A stretch of DNA of 8,891 bases from an uncultured bacterium (GTDB lineage: Bacteria > Cyanobacteriota > Vampirovibrionia > Gastranaerophilales > Gastranaerophilaceae). The notes beneath the pieces are model-generated. The model was not told the DNA's origin and ran no database searches. It was given only the letters and a program-made list of their open reading frames with translations. Where the stretch lies: the NCBI GenBank assembly GCA_945833895.1, contig CAMAGQ010000064.1:1-8891 (forward strand). Reading direction: 5' to 3'. Shown here piece after piece: positions 6,185 through 8,891 of the stretch (position 1 is the stretch's first letter; every line of letters starts with the position of its first letter). The translations under genes and the position numbers were made by a program.

Positions 6185-6214
6185 CTTATTAAAGAAGTAT
6201 TGTGTACTAATAAG
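6185..6214. promoter_or_regulatory. Inverted repeat, candidate operator
   Basis: CTTATTA (6185-6191) and TAATAAG (6208-6214) are perfect inverted copies. ACTAATA also occurs twice as a direct repeat, at 6159-6165 (over the -10) and 6206-6212. Their position between the divergent promoter and the start of the 78-aa gene suits binding by the XRE regulator. In such AT-rich DNA chance is a real alternative. Confidence 0.35.
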
Positions 6215-6228
6215 AGAATGGAGAAATT

Positions 6229-6465
6229 ATGACATACGAAATAAATATGACACACGAAGAATTTACCGAAAAAATGACCCGTTTTTCGGAACGCATAGGC
6301 ATTGCATACAGGTGCTATAAATTGTTATATTATAGCACTGAACAAAATTTATACAAGGATTCCGTATCAGAACTTTGGAGTTTCGCACTAATACTTGAAG
6401 AATATTTAAAAAATATTAAAACCGATTTTATGGAACTTGCCAAAAGTTTAGACGCGTTAGAGTAG
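6229..6465 (+). CDS. Unrecognised 78-aa helical protein divergent from XRE regulator
   Basis: I do not recognise a family. The protein is acidic-to-neutral and predicted all-helical by eye: EEFTEKMTRFSERIGIAYRC, then LLYYSTEQNLYKDSVSELWS, then ALILEEYLKNIKTDFMELAKSL, with several aromatic residues. It has no signal peptide, membrane segment or catalytic motif. The ATG is supported by GGAG (6220-6223) 5 nt upstream and by a promoter with perfect TTGACA. It is read away from the XRE gene, so it is probably under its control. Possibilities include a small toxin, an anti-repressor or a phage-derived accessory protein; nothing in the sequence chooses between them. It ends 110 bp before the convergent aroF. 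Confidence 0.65.
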   Translation: MTYEINMTHEEFTEKMTRFSERIGIAYRCYKLLYYSTEQNLYKDSVSELWSFALILEEYLKNIKTDFMELAKSLDALE

Positions 6466-6483
6466 TTGTACTGAACACTTCTA

Positions 6484-6533
6484 TCATCCTGAAATAGTAT
6501 GTAGGATGTGGTAAATCTGTGATTTACCGCATC
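6484..6533. terminator. Strong hairpin between convergent genes, with an alternative fold
   Basis: GATGTGGTAAATC (6505-6517) pairs with GATTTACCGCATC (6521-6533) over 13 bp with one G-U pair and a 3-nt loop. CATCCT (6484-6489) can instead pair with AGGATG (6503-6508), which overlaps the first stem. No T-run follows on either strand, so it is not a classical intrinsic terminator, but its place between two converging genes suggests 3'-end formation. Confidence 0.5.
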
Positions 6534-6575
6534 AGAAAATGTAACTGGAAAATCTTTCACTTTATGCAAAGATAA

Positions 6576-7625
6576 TTACTCAACGCACGACAAGGAAACA
6601 TTTTTTTCCAAGTGCAGTGTATCAATCAAAGTGTTTAATCTTGCAAAAACTTCCTTAAACTGCGGAATAGATAAACTTTGTTTACCGTCACTGAGTGCAC
6701 ACGCAGGGTTGTGGTGAACTTCAACCATAATTCCGTCAGCACCGACAACAAGCCCCGCTTTTGCCATTGGTTCAATCAAGTATCTTTGACCGGTTCCGTG
6801 GCTCGGGTCAACGATTATCGGCAAGTGCGAATATTTTTTGATAACAGGTACAGCCGAAATATCAAGTAAATTACGTGTAAAAGCACTGTCAAAACTTCTC
6901 ACACCGCGTTCGCACAGGATAACTTTTTCATTCCCGTTATACATAATATGTTCCGCAGCAAGCAAAAATTCTCTGATTGTGCTTGACTGTCCGCGTTTCA
7001 AAATTACCGGTTTATCGCATTTTCCGACCGCTTTTAGGAGTTTGAAATTTTGCATATTTCTTGCCCCGATTTGAATTACATCGGCGTAACGGCAAACCAA
7101 ATCCAAATCAGTAGAGTCCATTAACTCGGTTACAACAAGCAATCCCGTTTCTTCTTTTGCTTTTGCAAGATATTGCAGCCCTTTTTCGCCTAACCCGTCA
7201 AAATCATAAGGTGAAGTTCTCGGCTTGAACGCTCCGCCCCTCAAGAATTGGCAGCCCATTTCCTTTGCCGCAACAGCAACTTTCAAAAGCCCTTCGTAGT
7301 TATCTTCAACAGAACACGGCCCAACCATTAAAACAGGTCTGTTTGCTCCGCCGATTTTAACACCGTTTTCAAACTCAATAACGGTATCTTCGGTCTGCCT
7401 GTCACGAGATGCAAGCCTGAACGGTTCACGAATAAGTTTAATCTTCTTAACCCCTTCCATAGCATCAATTCGTCCCGGAGAAAGCGTTGTCTTGTCGCCA
7501 AGTGCATCAATAACTGTATGCACATCGCCCTCGTGAACAATTACCTGAAATCCGTGTTCCTTTAACAAACTTGTCACAGCCTGAATATTTTCAGCACTGG
7601 CATCACGTTCCATAATTATAATCAT
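6576..7625 (-). CDS. aroF: 3-deoxy-7-phosphoheptulonate synthase (DAHP synthase), type I-beta
   Basis: This cytosolic metalloenzyme condenses phosphoenolpyruvate with erythrose-4-phosphate to DAHP, the entry step of the shikimate pathway. The 349-aa protein has an N-terminal ferredoxin-like regulatory domain (about 1-72), as in the Thermotoga enzyme, and a TIM-barrel catalytic domain (about 90-340). Motifs: VGPCSVE (101-107), RGGAFKPRTSPYDFDGLG (129-146), IQIGARNMQNF (184-194), ILKRG (208-212), ILCERG (236-241), DPSHGTG (273-279), EVHHNP (302-307) and SDGKQSL (312-318). Expected metal ligands Cys104, His276, Glu302 and Asp313 are all present. The N-terminal domain in this subfamily usually mediates tyrosine or phenylalanine inhibition. 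The ATG at 7623-7625 is preferred over the internal Met5 because AGAGGT lies 7 nt upstream. It is transcribed alone, opposite to tyrA. The symbol is a family-level choice. Confidence 0.95.
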   Translation of the reverse strand: MIIIMERDASAENIQAVTSLLKEHGFQVIVHEGDVHTVIDALGDKTTLSPGRIDAMEGVKKIKLIREPFRLASRDRQTEDTVIEFENGVKIGGANRPVLMVGPCSVEDNYEGLLKVAVAAKEMGCQFLRGGAFKPRTSPYDFDGLGEKGLQYLAKAKEETGLLVVTELMDSTDLDLVCRYADVIQIGARNMQNFKLLKAVGKCDKPVILKRGQSSTIREFLLAAEHIMYNGNEKVILCERGVRSFDSAFTRNLLDISAVPVIKKYSHLPIIVDPSHGTGQRYLIEPMAKAGLVVGADGIMVEVHHNPACALSDGKQSLSIPQFKEVFARLNTLIDTLHLEKNVSLSCVE

Positions 7626-7632
7626 ATATTTT

Positions 7633-7638
7633 ACCTCT
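7633..7638 (-). promoter_or_regulatory. Ribosome-binding site fixing the aroF start
   Basis: Minus-strand AGAGGT is 7 nt from the ATG at 7623-7625. The alternative Met5 codon (7611-7613) would be 19 nt away, so the first ATG is the start. Confidence 0.75.
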
Positions 7639-7657
7639 TGTTGAAAATGTTAATTAA

Positions 7658-7686
7658 ATTATAAAAAATAAAACGAAATTAATCAA
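7658..7686 (-). promoter_or_regulatory. aroF promoter
   Basis: Minus-strand TTGATT (7681-7686), an exact 17-bp spacer and a perfect TATAAT (7658-7663). The start of transcription would be near 7651, giving a leader of about 25 nt with only the ribosome site, so there is no room for a leader-peptide attenuator. Confidence 0.75.
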
Positions 7687-7707
7687 ATAATCTTTTTGAA
7701 AATTCAC

Positions 7708-7725
7708 CTGAAATATATGTTTCAG
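7708..7725. promoter_or_regulatory. Inverted repeat upstream of aroF promoter
   Basis: CTGAAA (7708-7713) and TTTCAG (7720-7725) form a short dyad 22 bp upstream of the aroF -35. It may be an operator or activator site, or the edge of the neighbouring repeat element. No regulator can be named. Confidence 0.25.
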
Positions 7726-7745
7726 TGGGTAAATGTATAGAAAAT

Positions 7746-7894
7746 GGTTCGGCTAGTGTCTCTAGGAGGGAAGGTGAGTGGTTTTGCTCCTTCCTTGTCG
7801 GGACACTAGCCGAACCGGCGAACTTGTGAGCCATTGTGCCGTATGGCTGAGGGGGTAGGAGTGAGTAAGGATTCCCCTCTCCTAAGGTGAGTGG
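7746..7894 (+). repeat. Dispersed repeat, copy B: MITE-like hairpin element
   Basis: A perfect 15-bp inverted repeat, GGTTCGGCTAGTGTC (7746-7760) and its complement (7802-7816), encloses a loop with a further GGGAAGG/CCTTCCT stem (7768-7774 and 7789-7795). The right side carries the 27-nt block (7804-7830) and GTGCCGTATGGCTGAGGG (7836-7853) shared with copy A in opposite orientation. It then has a shortened CCCTCTCC-type palindrome ending about 7894. The element has no ORF and is GC-richer than its flanks. Non-autonomous, hairpin-forming, multi-copy DNA of this kind fits a MITE or REP family; target-site duplications are not evident. Confidence 0.7.
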
Positions 7895-7974
7895 ACAATT
7901 TAACTCCGCAAGAAAAAGTAAAAGAATTTTATAAAAATGGCGGTAAAGGTGTAAATTTTGACAAAGCTGCTTAG
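7891..7974 (+). pseudogene. 3' remnant of a gene cut off at the repeat element
   Basis: The frame reads VDNLTPQEKVKEFYKNGGKG then VNFDKAA and stops at TAG (7972-7974). This is convincing protein texture, but an in-frame TGA immediately precedes it (7888-7890) and there is no usable ribosome site. The start coincides with the right edge of repeat copy B (about 7894), and a terminator follows 20 bp after the stop. The simplest reading is the last 25 or so codons of a plus-strand gene whose 5' part was removed or displaced when the repeat arrived. A real 27-aa GTG-started peptide is less likely. I do not recognise the parent family. Confidence 0.45.
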
Positions 7975-7993
7975 GTTGAATATTTTGTTACAC

Positions 7994-8030
7994 AAGGGTT
8001 TTGGCGATTTCGTCAAAACCCTTTATTTAT
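7994..8030 (+). terminator. Intrinsic terminator after the gene remnant
   Basis: AAGGGTTTTGGCG (7994-8006) pairs with CGTCAAAACCCTT (8011-8023) over 13 bp with one G-T pair and an ATTT loop. It is followed by the T-rich run TATTTAT (8024-8030). It lies 20 bp after the TAG of the remnant, as expected for that gene's own terminator. Confidence 0.75.
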
Positions 8031-8033
8031 GCA

Positions 8034-8117
8034 ATGTCCGGCATTACTCCGATTGGGGGCTTGACGTTCAAACCCGCTCCAAGTCAAATGTTCAGCCCTA
8101 TGAATATCTCTGTGTAA
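8034..8117 (+). CDS. Possible 27-aa micro-ORF
   Basis: ATG to TAA encodes MSGITPIGGLTFKPAPSQMF followed by SPMNISV, a low-complexity peptide rich in G, P, S and hydrophobic residues. It begins 4 nt after a terminator tail and has no Shine-Dalgarno site. A TTGACA-N17-TATTTT promoter-like match (7958-7986) is just upstream but would start transcription at the terminator hairpin. The opening MSxxxxxGxxxFK loosely recalls the N terminus of the 215-aa protein (MSISGVGFQNFK). It may be the first codons of a truncated gene, or chance. Confidence 0.3.
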   Translation: MSGITPIGGLTFKPAPSQMFSPMNISV

Positions 8118-8168
8118 ACTTTTGTTACAGAATATCGAAAAATTTTTACAAAAATAATGAGTGTTAAC

Positions 8169-8196
8169 TTGACTACTAATATTGATGTACTATGAT
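8169..8196 (+). promoter_or_regulatory. rpoB promoter
   Basis: TTGACT (8169-8174), a 16-bp spacer and TATGAT (8191-8196): one mismatch in each hexamer. It is the best sigma-70-type match before rpoB and predicts a start near 8203. A second TTGACT at 8260-8265 has only a poor -10 downstream. Confidence 0.7.
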
Positions 8197-8202
8197 GGAG
8201 TA

Positions 8203-8398
8203 ACATGCAAAAGTAAAGTTGGGCGAGGTGTGCCTAAATCAAATTTAATAACCGTAAGTTTGACTATGAGCGTGTTTCACCAACTATTACAACTCCCTGA
8301 AATTGCAGTTATTTACCAACAATCTGGTAGAGGGTTTACAGCCTTAAGTTAGAAAATTCGTTTATAGTAGTACATCATTATTAAAATGAGGTGAATTG
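8203..8398 (+). other. Long 5' leader of rpoB
   Basis: About 196 nt separate the predicted transcription start from the rpoB ATG, with no convincing ORF. Small hairpins can form: TGGGC/GCCTA (8220-8236) close to the 5' end, and TACCA/TGGTA (8314-8329) enclosed by CCCT/AGGG (8295-8334). None is followed by a T-run, so there is no visible attenuator. The ribosome site GAGGTG (8388-8393) is 5 nt before the ATG. A regulatory leader is plausible but unproven. Confidence 0.45.
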
Positions 8399-8891
8399 AT
8401 GTCTGAGACAAAATATGCAAAAAGAGTAACGCCAATGGGTATTCCGCATACTCGTTTGGACGATTTACCGGACCTTATTGAAGTGCAGAAAAAATCGTTT
8501 GAATGGTTCTTAAAAGAAGGTTTGAAAGAAGAATTGCTTTCATTCTCTCCTATTAAAGACTATACAGGACGTTTAGAATTGCATTTCTTACCAAACTATA
8601 CTTTCGACAATGCGAAGTATACAGTTGAAGAAGCACGTATCCATGATGCAACTTATGCAAAACAATTACGTGTAATGATTAGATTAGTTAACCGTGACAG
8701 CGGTGAAATTAAAGAACAGGAAGTTTACATCGGTGATATTCCTACAATGACTGACAAAGGTACATTCATTGTAAACGGTGCAGAACGTGTTATCGTATCA
8801 CAAATCGTTCGTTCCCCTGGTGTTTACTTCAAGTGCGACCCGTCACCTACAGGAAAACGTTTGTATAACGCAACTATGATTCCTAACCGTG
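8399..8891 (+). CDS. rpoB: RNA polymerase beta subunit RpoB, N-terminal part
   Basis: This is the beta subunit of RNA polymerase, which forms one pincer of the enzyme and much of the active-site cleft. The first 164 codons are present and the gene runs off the window. It opens with a typical N terminus, LDDLPDLIEVQKKSFEWFL (20-38), then GRLELHFL (57-64), YIGDIPTMTDKGTFIVNGAE (110-129) and the hallmark SQIVRSPGVYF (134-144), all in the usual spacing. The ATG follows GAGGTG by 5 nt. The gene has its own promoter and is not preceded by rplJ or rplL, as in cyanobacteria and unlike most bacteria. Codon choice (frequent CGT, GGT and AAC) looks like that of a highly expressed gene. Confidence 0.97.
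   Translation, partial: MSETKYAKRVTPMGIPHTRLDDLPDLIEVQKKSFEWFLKEGLKEELLSFSPIKDYTGRLELHFLPNYTFDNAKYTVEEARIHDATYAKQLRVMIRLVNRDSGEIKEQEVYIGDIPTMTDKGTFIVNGAERVIVSQIVRSPGVYFKCDPSPTGKRLYNATMIPNR

Noticed and set aside
7958..8167. 69-codon plus-strand frame starting at TTG
   Set aside because: It runs across the TAG-proximal end of the gene remnant and straight through the terminator hairpin, has no ribosome site and has an unnatural composition.
8205..8216. ATG CAA AAG TAA leader peptide after GGAG in the rpoB leader
   Set aside because: The GGAG overlaps or precedes the predicted transcription start (about 8203), and three codons are too short to support a function.
8357..8384. Second rpoB promoter TTCGTT-N16-TATTAA
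   Set aside because: Its transcription start would fall in or after the Shine-Dalgarno site, leaving the message without a ribosome site.

Overview
The window is AT-rich chromosomal DNA, mostly housekeeping. I infer a member of the non-photosynthetic cyanobacterial relatives (Vampirovibrionia/Melainabacteria, perhaps Gastranaerophilales). The clues are a cyanobacterial-looking PlsY motif (GHSKSVYLEFTGGKSVAAG), a TyrA that resembles cyanobacterial arogenate dehydrogenase, an rpoB that starts from its own promoter instead of following rplJL, and a DUF2582-type winged-helix protein. No 16S or other decisive marker is present, so this is inference; an AT-rich Firmicute is the main alternative.

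Layout. 1-236 is very AT-rich non-coding DNA with candidate promoters and a leader hairpin. 237-467 encodes a 76-aa winged-helix protein closed by a textbook terminator (488-517). 468-935 holds that terminator, a probably decayed small gene (554-834) and the extended -10 promoter of the next operon. 936-4760 is a tight four-gene operon plsY-proB-proA-tyrA (gaps of 0, 13 and 11 bp): acyl-phosphate:glycerol-3-phosphate acyltransferase, the first two enzymes of proline synthesis, and the last dehydrogenase branch of tyrosine synthesis. A convergent gene (4773-5420, minus) encodes an unrecognised protein with one hydrophobic segment and three 22-residue Lys-Pro-phased repeats.

5421-5871 has no gene. 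It holds the promoter of the minus-strand gene, an 88-nt imperfect hairpin, a second inverted repeat, copy A of a dispersed repeat and a REP-like palindrome. 5872-6465 is a divergent pair: a small XRE-family regulator and a 78-aa helical protein of unknown function, driven by interleaved promoters. 6576-7625 (minus) is a type I-beta DAHP synthase, the entry enzyme of the shikimate pathway, with a near-consensus promoter. 7626-8398 contains no confident gene. It holds the aroF promoter, copy B of the dispersed repeat (inverted relative to copy A), the 3' remnant of a gene, a terminator, a possible 27-aa micro-ORF, a strong promoter and a leader of about 196 nt for rpoB. The window ends inside rpoB (8399 onward).

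Working together: aroF starts and tyrA finishes tyrosine synthesis, but they sit in separate, oppositely oriented transcription units. plsY and proBA share an operon with tyrA, so lipid, proline and tyrosine synthesis are co-transcribed. The segment 5673-7853, carrying the XRE/small-protein pair and aroF, is bracketed by inverted copies of the same GC-richer repeat. I see no complete transposase, CRISPR array, rRNA or tRNA. The most interesting parts are the repeat family and its gene remnant, the XRE/unknown-protein module, and the Lys-Pro repeat protein.
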